Source: Woeseia sp. (GTDB lineage Bacteria > Pseudomonadota > Gammaproteobacteria > Steroidobacterales > Woeseiaceae). From it: a stretch of DNA of 8,133 nucleotides. Each line of letters begins with the position of its first letter. The first letter of the stretch is position 1. The stretch lies in NCBI GenBank assembly GCA_003229095.1, contig QIHS01000092.1:1-8133 (forward strand), read 5' to 3'. Shown piece after piece: positions 1 through 4,508 of this stretch. The position numbers and the translations under genes were made by a program. The notes below the pieces were generated by a model. It saw only the letters and a list, made by a program, of their open reading frames with translations, was not told where the DNA came from and did not search any database.

Positions 1-1283
1 GCCAGATTGGTTTTCTCGCCGTCCAGGCGTGCAACGATAACCGCACAACACGCGTCACCGAAGATGTTGACTGCCGTTCGGCACATGTCCAGCAAACGAT
101 CAAACACCAGCAGCACACCGATGGCCTCAGCAGGCAATCCGACTGCCGTCAAAATAATGGCAATTGCCACCAATGAAGCCGAGGGTACACCAGCGACCCC
201 CACAGACGTCATGAGCGCAATAAACACAATCGAGAACTGCACACCAATGGTCAGGTCGATGCCGTAAGCCTGCGCCAGAAACATGGCTGCGGCACATTCA
301 TACAGCGCCGTGCCATTCATGTTGACTGTCGCGCCAAGCGGCAGAACAAAACTGGAAATCTTGTTCGACACGCCCGCGTTTTCCTCGACGCGTTCCATTG
401 TCACAGGCAGCGTGGCTGATGAAGATGCGGTCGAAAACGCTGTCAGCATTGCCGGGGCCATGACAGGAAACATTTTGTAGGGATGTACCTTGCCGACGAA
501 TCTCAGGAACAGCGGCATGACGACCAAAACGTGAATAGCCAGCGCCATCAGGACGGTGCCAGCGAAAACGGCCAGCGGCCCGACTCCGGAAAAACCCGCT
601 TCGGCCACCACCTTGGCGACCAGGCCAAATACGCCGATGGGCGCAAACTTCATGATCCATTCCGTCATACGCATCATGACGTGAAAAACACCATCCCAGA
701 ATTTGTACATCGACTCGGACAGCTCGTGCGTGACTTTTGTCATGAAAAAACCAAACAAAAGCGCAAAGAAAATTATGCCGAGCATCTGCCCGGTGGCGGC
801 AGCTGCAACGATGTTAGGTGGAACCATGCTGTGGAAGACTTGTGCCACATCTCCCGGGCCGCGGCCTTCTGCGACCGCCGCGATATCCGCGCCGGAAGCA
901 TCGAGCGCTAACAGGTAGCCTGCCGGCTCACCATCGACGTAGCCCGGACCGATCACGTTGATCAGCAACAACCCAATGCAGGTCGCCGCCAGAGTAGTGG
1001 CGAGATAAAACAGCAGTGTGCGCCCACCTAGCGCACCCAGGTTGCCGCCCGATCCGATGCCGGCAACGCCGATAACGATCGACGAGAAAATCAGGGGGAC
1101 AATGATCATTTTCAGCGCGTTGAGAAACAACGAGCCAACGTAGCCAAAAACACCAAGCGCGCTGATGCCGAGAAATGACGGATCTTCGACTCCTGCGGCA
1201 ATAGCTGAATTAACAAACCAGCCCGCGATTCCCGCCAGCAGAATGGCAATCAAAATCTGCCAGTGCAGTTCCAGTTTGGTCAT
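1..1283 (-). CDS. dicarboxylate/amino-acid:cation symporter (DAACS family, glutamate/aspartate type), 3' end missing
   Basis: This is a secondary transporter of the inner membrane, expected to take up an acidic amino acid with sodium or protons. The frame runs open for 427 codons from ATG at 1283 to the left edge, so only the last few residues are missing (family about 400-450 aa). Family signatures are visible: a serine-rich re-entrant hairpin 1 (FSTASSSATLP, about residues 282-292), NMNGT in the TM7 region (about 320-325), a GVAGVPSAS hairpin 2, and a TM8 segment DRLLDMCRTAVNIFGD. By alignment to GltPh, D395, D399, R402, N406 and D410 match its D390, D394, R397, N401 and D405. The arginine at the R397 position favours acidic amino acid substrates over neutral ones. 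The start is supported by a GGGGGA Shine-Dalgarno-like block 7 nt upstream. It lies 95 bp downstream of ppiD; no convincing promoter was seen in that gap. GltP, GltT or DctA naming is not resolvable; the TM8 motif is less DctA-like. Confidence 0.93.
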   Translation of the reverse strand, partial: MTKLELHWQILIAILLAGIAGWFVNSAIAAGVEDPSFLGISALGVFGYVGSLFLNALKMIIVPLIFSSIVIGVAGIGSGGNLGALGGRTLLFYLATTLAATCIGLLLINVIGPGYVDGEPAGYLLALDASGADIAAVAEGRGPGDVAQVFHSMVPPNIVAAAATGQMLGIIFFALLFGFFMTKVTHELSESMYKFWDGVFHVMMRMTEWIMKFAPIGVFGLVAKVVAEAGFSGVGPLAVFAGTVLMALAIHVLVVMPLFLRFVGKVHPYKMFPVMAPAMLTAFSTASSSATLPVTMERVEENAGVSNKISSFVLPLGATVNMNGTALYECAAAMFLAQAYGIDLTIGVQFSIVFIALMTSVGVAGVPSASLVAIAIILTAVGLPAEAIGVLLVFDRLLDMCRTAVNIFGDACCAVIVARLDGEKTNL

Positions 1284-1341
1284 CGACAAATCCCCCAACA
1301 ATGCATTTTTTTTGTGTAAGTCTTTATTGTTGCGCAAATCT

Positions 1342-1362
1342 CTGTCGGCAACGGGCCGACAG
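1342..1362 (-). terminator. stable hairpin between ppiD and the symporter, possible weak terminator
   Basis: A perfect 8-bp inverted repeat (CTGTCGGC / GCCGACAG) with a 5-nt loop starts 16 bp downstream of the ppiD stop codon. No T-run follows it on either strand, so it is not a canonical intrinsic terminator. It could slow transcription, protect the ppiD mRNA 3' end, or mark the border between ppiD and the symporter. Confidence 0.35.
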
Positions 1363-1378
1363 GAACATCATACGGTGC

Positions 1379-2323
1379 TTACTGTAGCAAATCAGGCCCG
1401 GTCAGCACGTCCTCGTTTCGCTCGATGTCGGCGTTGTGCATCAACTCCGTAACAAACGCGTTGAGATCGGCATTGCCGGCCTGTGCCATTAACTCGTTCT
1501 TACGCTGGTCGCGTTCGGCCAGCGAAATGGCCTCCGGCCTGCCCGGAATGACGGCGGTGAGCATATAAACGGCGTAATCACCAATGGTGGTAACAACACT
1601 GCCCATGCGTCCATTTCCCGGAGCGGGCTTCTTCGTGCGGAAAATTGCGTCGAGCACAGCCTTGTCGATGCTATCGTCAAGCCGCCCGACGACAACATTC
1701 GGTGTGTAGGTCGCTTCCAGCTCGTTGGCCATATCGGCAAAATCACGGCCTGCCTCCAGCGCTTCGCGCAGGCGACGTGACCGATCTTCAATCATGTTCA
1801 CCGCGCGCTCCGACTGCAACGCAAACTCGATTGACGTCCGAACCTCATCGAGCGGCTGGCGTGCCCGCTCATGATGCTGCGTAACCTTTATAACAACCGA
1901 TCGATTTACATCAACCTCAATGACGTCACTGATCTGACCCTCAAGCAGTGCCCGTGGATCGAATACCGCCTCGATGACCGATTGATTGTCAGCAAACGGT
2001 TCGCCGCCGGAACGTGTGTAACCTGTCACTGCCTGGACCGCCAAGCCACTGGAAGCCGAGATAGATTGCAGCTCGGTTGCATCAAAGAGCGCATCTGAAA
2101 GTTGTCGCACCAGTTCGCGTGTGCGGACTTCAACACCTTGTGCCCGAAGTTCCTGCAGTAACTCGCCACGAATCTGGTCAAGAGGCAGCGGACCGCCATC
2201 GAGAATTGAATCAAGCCGAAGAATATGAAAACCGAAGTCAGTGCGAACCGGGCCAAGTACCTCGCCCGCCGCCATTGAAAAGATTGCAGACCCTAGTGCG
2301 CCTGGCATCTGTGACTGCATCAC
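1379..2323 (-). CDS. ppiD: PpiD C-terminal fragment (rest of parvulin domain and C-terminal chaperone region)
   Basis: This frame encodes 314 aa from GTG 2323 (followed directly by ATG) to TAA at 1379. Homologous sequence begins earlier, at about 2371, so the GTG is only the first usable start and not the ancestral one. The parvulin remainder includes GALGSAIFSMAAGEVLGPV and DFGFHILRLDSI; then follows the long C-terminal region typical of PpiD (DEVRTSIEFALQSE, with the late block RMGSVVTTIGDYAVYML). The GTG overlaps the stop of the upstream fragment (GTGA), an arrangement that could allow translational coupling, but no Shine-Dalgarno sequence is seen and the product would lack a signal or membrane anchor, so export is not expected. 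Most likely it is the downstream half of a broken gene or of an intact gene with a sequence error. Confidence 0.75.
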   Translation of the reverse strand: MMQSQMPGALGSAIFSMAAGEVLGPVRTDFGFHILRLDSILDGGPLPLDQIRGELLQELRAQGVEVRTRELVRQLSDALFDATELQSISASSGLAVQAVTGYTRSGGEPFADNQSVIEAVFDPRALLEGQISDVIEVDVNRSVVIKVTQHHERARQPLDEVRTSIEFALQSERAVNMIEDRSRRLREALEAGRDFADMANELEATYTPNVVVGRLDDSIDKAVLDAIFRTKKPAPGNGRMGSVVTTIGDYAVYMLTAVIPGRPEAISLAERDQRKNELMAQAGNADLNAFVTELMHNADIERNEDVLTGPDLLQ

Positions 2324-3273
2324 TGGCCCGAGATCGCCACCGGTGTTGGCTGTGCCGCCATCTTTGGAGTACTGAGATCCTCAAACGGCTCTCCCGCGTT
2401 TACACGCGCCGTCAGCGCAATTGCCTGCTGCTCTGCCGCGACTTCATCGCCATCTTCGACAGTCAGCAGGATATGCCTCGCCTGTCGCTGCTCGTCCCAC
2501 TGGAAGCGCGAACCGGAATCCTCGTAGTATTGCTGCAGGACATCCTCAGCAATTTCGATTTCCTGGCTTAGCGTCGCCCTGTTGACCTCAAGGAACTCAA
2601 AGTCAACTGACTCCTGGGTGTAGAAATCGTCGGGCCGTGCTTCGTAATATGTAGTGACATCCTCTTCCCGGACGACCACAGTATTGGCAAGTGCCACGAT
2701 ATCGAAAACGGCGAGTGTCGCCTGGCGCCGCTCAGCGTACAAATTAAGGTAACGCCGGTATTCGGTTGGGGTGACGAACGCCGTCGCACCGATTCCCCGT
2801 AACAGCTGGCCGGTGCGCATTGTGAGCGCCTGTCGTGCTTCGAAATTTCTCGGGTTCAAGGCACGGACATCGAGCCAGGCGTAATACATCTCGCTGCTAA
2901 ACTCGCCGTTTTCCTGAAACTCCGGTTCCGCCTGAAGGACGTTTGCGATCTGCGTGTCACTGATCCGGTATCCCTCGTCACGAACGTATACTTCAACCAT
3001 GGTGTCGCGAATCAGTCTTTCCAGCGAGTTCGCTTTCAAAATCTGCCGGGTTTCTACTGGCAGGTTTCCATAGTCGGAAAATTGCAGCAACTGATTCTGG
3101 TAGGCCCTGTCGAGCTGGTTGACCGAAATCTCGGTATCTTCGACTTTCGCGGCATAAGCACCGCCCAGAAAGGTGAACTCACCTATGCCAAAGAAAATGA
3201 ATGAAAAGGCCAGGACGCCTAGCACCACAAGAGCGGGTTTACCGGTGAATCGTTCGCGAATGTCTGACAGCAT
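2320..3273 (-). CDS. ppiD: PpiD N-terminal fragment (membrane anchor, SurA-N-like domain, start of parvulin domain)
   Basis: This frame gives 317 aa from ATG 3273. I chose that start because MLSDIRERFTGKP followed by a hydrophobic segment (about residues 14-36) is the usual PpiD beginning; the open frame extends 53 codons further upstream, but that stretch does not look like a protein of this family. The Shine-Dalgarno sequence is weak. After the anchor comes a periplasmic alpha-helical SurA-N-like region (about 40-170) and a linker; the parvulin domain opens with ARHILLT (about 265-271). The last 17 residues (STPKMAAQ to the TGA at 2322-2320) are out-of-frame sequence. If made, the product would keep the chaperone-type N-domain and membrane anchor but no complete isomerase domain. 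Confidence 0.8.
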   Translation of the reverse strand: MLSDIRERFTGKPALVVLGVLAFSFIFFGIGEFTFLGGAYAAKVEDTEISVNQLDRAYQNQLLQFSDYGNLPVETRQILKANSLERLIRDTMVEVYVRDEGYRISDTQIANVLQAEPEFQENGEFSSEMYYAWLDVRALNPRNFEARQALTMRTGQLLRGIGATAFVTPTEYRRYLNLYAERRQATLAVFDIVALANTVVVREEDVTTYYEARPDDFYTQESVDFEFLEVNRATLSQEIEIAEDVLQQYYEDSGSRFQWDEQRQARHILLTVEDGDEVAAEQQAIALTARVNAGEPFEDLSTPKMAAQPTPVAISGQ

Positions 3274-3386
3274 AATTTTGGTCTGAATTAAGGTATCTGA
3301 ATGAGTTTGACTAAATGTGCGTCGTTGGAAAACCCGGAGAATAGAGTTCGCGACGACCGCCACAATAGCTGGAAAACTGGCGTGCG

Positions 3387-3415
3387 ATGATACTGCACAG
3401 GGCGGCGGAGGCCAA
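3387..3415 (-). promoter_or_regulatory. candidate sigma70 promoter for ppiD
   Basis: On the minus strand TTGGCC (3415-3410) and TATCAT (3392-3387) are separated by exactly 17 bp. The -35 matches TTGACA at 4 of 6 positions and the -10 matches TATAAT at 5 of 6. The predicted start of transcription, about 3380, gives a leader of about 107 nt before the ppiD ATG. It lies downstream of the three terminator-like structures, which fits ppiD needing its own promoter. Confidence 0.4.
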
Positions 3416-3430
3416 GTGGCGCAAGGTTTC

Positions 3431-3490
3431 AAAAAAAAACCCCAATCCGCCCACAGTGCCAGGGCTTCCGCAACTGACAGGCGCGGATTG
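3431..3490 (-). terminator. third terminator-like hairpin followed by T9
   Basis: On the minus strand CAATCCGC (3490-3483) pairs with GCGGATTG (3450-3443), enclosing a 32-nt loop that contains a further CAGT/ACTG pairing. GGG and nine T's (3439-3431) follow. The closing stem and T-run fit an intrinsic terminator, but the large loop makes it weaker than the two copies upstream. It would stop any transcript passing the tRNA-linked terminators before ppiD. Confidence 0.5.
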
Positions 3491-3540
3491 ATCTTCAGTG
3501 AAAAACCTGATCAACCACGAAGAAGCCACTACCACAGTGC

Positions 3541-3599
3541 CAAAAAAAACCGGGCCCCTTACGGGACCCGGCATTTTTCGTGGCGGAGTGGACGGGACT
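3541..3599 (-). repeat. 59-bp direct repeat, distal copy (tRNA-Asp 3' end plus terminator)
   Basis: This copy is identical over 59 bp to 3690-3748, at an offset of 149 bp. On the minus strand it starts with the last 19 nt of the tRNA-Asp gene (from the end of the T-loop through CCA, 3599-3581), then a 9-nt linker and the complete terminator. Here the 19 nt are not joined to any tRNA body: the preceding sequence is the hairpin spacer. It is therefore a displaced or duplicated tRNA tail. Confidence 0.95.
3542..3571 (-). terminator. strong intrinsic terminator, distal copy
   Basis: On the minus strand CCGGGTCCC and GGGGCCCGG form a 9-bp stem (one T-G pair) closed by the tetraloop GTAA, followed directly by eight T's (3549-3542). 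It is identical to the terminator behind tRNA-Asp. Any RNA from the 3600-3689 spacer would end here. Confidence 0.92.
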
Positions 3600-3689
3600 A
3601 CGGGCGCTGGCGGTTCCCGCCAGCGTCCAAATCGGCTGTCCTGCCGATTTGTCGACCCCGCGGGTTCTCGTCCCGGGCAGAAATCTTCG
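3600..3689 (-). other. hairpin-rich 90-bp spacer between the two repeat copies; possible small RNA body or mini-element
   Basis: Two perfect stems lie back to back: CGCTGGCGG/CCGCCAGCG (3605-3613 with 3617-3625, 3-nt loop) and CAAATCGGC/GCCGATTTG (3628-3636 with 3643-3651, 6-nt loop); the second extends by GTC/GAC past a 2-nt bulge to 3656. Next to them, 3659-3675 on the plus strand matches the T-arm of the tRNA-Asp gene (3742-3758, minus strand) at 15 of 17 positions, i.e. an inverted T-arm-like sequence. With a terminator on either side, this could be a small RNA excised or terminated from read-through tRNA transcripts. No promoter of its own was recognised, and I do not recognise the element. 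Confidence 0.5.
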
Positions 3690-3748
3690 CAAAAAAAACC
3701 GGGCCCCTTACGGGACCCGGCATTTTTCGTGGCGGAGTGGACGGGACT
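3690..3748 (-). repeat. 59-bp direct repeat, proximal copy (joined to tRNA-Asp)
   Basis: This copy is the one continuous with the tRNA-Asp T-arm: 3748-3730 is the last 19 nt of the tRNA gene, then the linker and terminator down to 3690. The homology with 3541-3599 stops abruptly inside the T-loop at one end and one base beyond the T-run at the other. The spacer plus one copy gives a 149-bp period. Confidence 0.95.
3691..3720 (-). terminator. strong intrinsic terminator of the tRNA-Val/tRNA-Asp unit
   Basis: A 9-bp GC-rich stem with a GTAA loop (3720-3699 on the minus strand) is followed directly by eight T's (3698-3691). It begins 9 nt after the CCA end of the tRNA-Asp sequence, the normal place for the end of a tRNA transcript. 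Confidence 0.93.
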
Positions 3749-3784
3749 CGAACCCGCGACCCCCGGCGTGACAGGCCGGTCTCC
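3730..3784 (-). pseudogene. tRNA-Asp(GTC) lacking most of its 5' acceptor strand and its D-arm
   Basis: The 3' half is a normal tRNA-Asp: anticodon stem CCGGC/GCCGG around loop CTGTCAC (anticodon GTC, 3779-3763), variable region, T-arm with loop TTCGAGT, acceptor 3' strand CCACTCC, discriminator G and encoded CCA (ending at 3730). The 5' half is absent. The cleanest reading is that GGAG (3784-3781), the first four bases of the gene, is joined directly to A-CCGGC at the anticodon stem, i.e. loss of about 22 nt spanning the rest of the acceptor strand and the D-arm. A full 77-nt gene would have to start near 3806, inside tRNA-Val, so it cannot fit. Four acceptor pairs (GGAG/CTCC) could still form, but a D-arm-less tRNA is not expected to work in bacteria. 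Only 6 nt separate it from tRNA-Val. An intact copy must exist elsewhere, or this is an assembly deletion. Confidence 0.8.
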
Positions 3785-3790
3785 ATAACC

Positions 3791-3866
3791 TGGTGGGTGC
3801 TGACGGGATCGAACCGCCGACCCTCGCCTTGTAAGGGCGATGCTCTACCAGCTGAGCTAAGCACCC
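3791..3866 (-). tRNA. tRNA-Val(TAC)
   Basis: All 76 positions fold as a standard cloverleaf: acceptor GGGTGCT/AGCACCC, D-stem GCTC/GAGC, anticodon stem TCGCC/GGCGA with loop CTTACAA (anticodon TAC), T-arm GGCGG-TTCGATC-CCGTC, discriminator A and encoded CCA. It resembles E. coli tRNA-Val(TAC) closely. It reads valine codons GTA/GTG and probably others through the modified wobble base. It sits between hupB and ppiD, together with tRNA-Asp. No clear promoter was seen in the 129 bp to hupB, so it may be expressed from the hupB promoter or a weak one of its own. Confidence 0.97.
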
Positions 3867-3972
3867 GGTCGGTCCGCAGAAACGTCAGCTAGTTGAAGAC
3901 GTTTCCGCAGAACTGCAGCCGAAACCGCAAATCAAATCAGACGCTTAAACGACGTCCGACCGACCGATTTTT
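3867..3972. other. tRNA-Val upstream region with inverted repeats
   Basis: This 106-bp stretch contains GAAACGTC/GACGTTTC (3879-3886 with 3898-3905, 11-nt loop), an 8-bp direct repeat CCGCAGAA (3874-3881 and 3905-3912), and a 9-bp inverted repeat at its edges (CGGTCGGTC 3866-3874 with GACCGACCG 3958-3966). No clear -35/-10 pair for the tRNA was found. The structures may shape processing of a hupB-tRNA read-through transcript; this is inference. Confidence 0.45.
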
Positions 3973-3992
3973 GCCCCTCCTGCCCGAGGGGC
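3973..3992 (-). other. hairpin just after hupB stop codon, without T-run
   Basis: GCCCCTC and GAGGGGC (3992-3986 with 3979-3973 on the minus strand) form a perfect 7-bp stem with a 6-nt loop, 3 nt past the hupB stop. It is followed by AAAAA on the minus strand, the wrong base for an intrinsic terminator. It more likely protects the hupB mRNA 3' end or marks a processing point. Confidence 0.5.
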
Positions 3993-3995
3993 GCG

Positions 3996-4268
3996 CTAGT
4001 TTACTGCTTCCTTCAGGGCTTTGCCAGCCTTGAATCCGGGTACGTTGCTGGCTTTGATCTGGATCGCTTCACCGGTTCTCGGATTGCGTCCCATACGGGC
4101 AGCTCGTGCCTTAACTGAAAATGTTCCAAAGCCAACGAGCGAAACAGCACCGCCATTTCTAAGCGTGTTGGTCACGCTTGCGAGTACGCCGTCGACTGCC
4201 TTGGTTGCGTCCGCTTTCGACAAACCTGCCTCAGCTGCAACTGCTTCAATGAGTTCTCCCTTATTCAT
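3996..4268 (-). CDS. hupB: DNA-binding protein HU (HU-beta type)
   Basis: HU is a small, abundant, dimeric nucleoid protein that bends and compacts DNA and helps replication, recombination and repair. The 90-aa product has exactly the family length. It begins MNKGELIEAVA with the helical dimerisation part, then the conserved SLVGFGTFSV segment (about 43-52), and the DNA-wrapping arm MGRNPRTGE with the intercalating proline at position 63. ATG 4268 is chosen because AAGGG lies 7 nt upstream and the protein then aligns end to end; an upstream in-frame start would add 22 non-family residues. Its place directly after lon is the classical hupB position; E. coli HU-beta is a known Lon substrate. 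It has its own promoter (4451-4479). Confidence 0.97.
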   Translation of the reverse strand: MNKGELIEAVAAEAGLSKADATKAVDGVLASVTNTLRNGGAVSLVGFGTFSVKARAARMGRNPRTGEAIQIKASNVPGFKAGKALKEAVN

Positions 4269-4421
4269 GCATTCACCCTTGATAAAAGTATTCAAAATTA
4301 AACAATGCGGAATGCCGCTGAACGGTCCCCGCATCTCCGTGTGCGAACCGACAAAAATGCGTCCGCAATTACCCTTTTTCTCGATGACTCAATAATAAAT
4401 CACCAATGCCTTGCCACACAT

Positions 4422-4442
4422 AGCTTTCAGCCCGGCAAAGCT
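4422..4442 (-). other. hairpin at the predicted 5' end of the hupB leader
   Basis: AGCTTT/AAAGCT (4442-4437 with 4427-4422) encloses a 9-nt GC-rich loop, almost exactly at the predicted transcription start (about 4444). A 5'-terminal stem of this kind can protect mRNA from decay. A second weak structure, ATGCGG-N18-CCGCAT, lies further down the leader (about 4306-4335). Confidence 0.35.
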
Positions 4443-4450
4443 CGCGTAAG

Positions 4451-4479
4451 CTTATACCAAGCGACTATATGAGCGTCAA
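4451..4479 (-). promoter_or_regulatory. sigma70 promoter of hupB
   Basis: TTGACG (4479-4474) and TATAAG (4456-4451) are separated by exactly 17 bp; each hexamer matches the consensus at 5 of 6 positions. The predicted start is about 4444, which gives a leader of about 175 nt before the hupB ATG. It lies 30 bp beyond the lon stop codon, where no strong terminator is visible, so hupB probably has both its own transcript and some read-through from lon. Confidence 0.75.
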
Positions 4480-4508
4480 CAAGCCTAGTGTTTTAGCGGC
4501 TTTCAGGA

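Larger units (their letters stand above)
1379..3273 (-). pseudogene. ppiD: ppiD, periplasmic folding chaperone/peptidyl-prolyl isomerase, frameshifted
   Basis: PpiD is an inner-membrane-anchored periplasmic chaperone that assists proteins leaving the Sec translocon. The locus reads as one family member of about 633 aa if repaired (E. coli PpiD is 623 aa), but in two frames. Frame one ends its collinear part at Leu300 (codon 2376-2374), inside the parvulin domain (PFEDL). The next conserved block, YSKDGGTANTGGDLGP, begins at 2371 in another frame. Parvulin domains usually have three residues (9 nt) between these blocks (compare AKE in E. coli PpiD); here only 2 nt (2373-2372) remain, so a net 7-nt loss is inferred. 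There is no homopolymer at the junction. Identity is supported by position after hupB, by the N-terminal anchor and by the SurA-N-like and parvulin sequence. Whether the break is biological or an assembly error cannot be told from the sequence alone. Confidence 0.85.
3274..3729. other. 456-bp gene-free region between ppiD and the tRNA genes
   Basis: No frame here looks like protein; frames that run through it on both strands read across tRNA and terminator sequence and have no recognisable domain. It holds, from right to left on the minus strand: the tRNA terminator, a 90-bp hairpin-rich spacer, a second copy of the tRNA 3' end and terminator, about 50 bp without clear structure (3491-3540), a third terminator-like hairpin, and the ppiD promoter candidate. 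An 11-bp direct repeat (CCACAGTGCCA) occurs at 3451-3461 and 3532-3542. Confidence 0.8.

Noticed and set aside
298..911. Plus- and minus-strand open frames overlapping the symporter
   Set aside because: They are shadows: the minus-strand frame from 1283 carries all DAACS motifs and is open to the window edge.
2320..2376. Programmed ribosomal frameshifting in ppiD
   Set aside because: No slippery heptamer is seen at the junction and three conserved residues are missing, which frameshifting cannot restore.
2077..2571. 164-codon plus-strand open frame across the ppiD break
   Set aside because: It is antisense to the two conserved ppiD frames, with no recognisable domain.
3273..3432. Longer ppiD protein starting 53 codons upstream
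   Set aside because: The extension is not PpiD-like, overlaps the candidate promoter, and would push the membrane anchor away from the N-terminus.
3541..3748. Attachment sites of an integrated phage or island
   Set aside because: Only 149 bp separate the copies and no integrase, excisionase or cargo gene lies in the window. Kept as a comparison, not as a feature call.
3541..3748. CRISPR array
   Set aside because: There are just two copies, each containing a tRNA tail and a terminator, and one 90-bp spacer that is itself palindromic; no cas genes.
3317..3892. Open frames of 60-190 codons on both strands across the tRNA/terminator region
   Set aside because: They translate tRNA, terminator and repeat sequence; the recurring GPLTGPGIF-like text is only the repeated terminator. 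No start signal or domain supports them.
4021..4395. 124-codon plus-strand open frame antisense to hupB
   Set aside because: It lies opposite a full-length conserved HU gene and has no motif; HU codon use alone explains the open frame.
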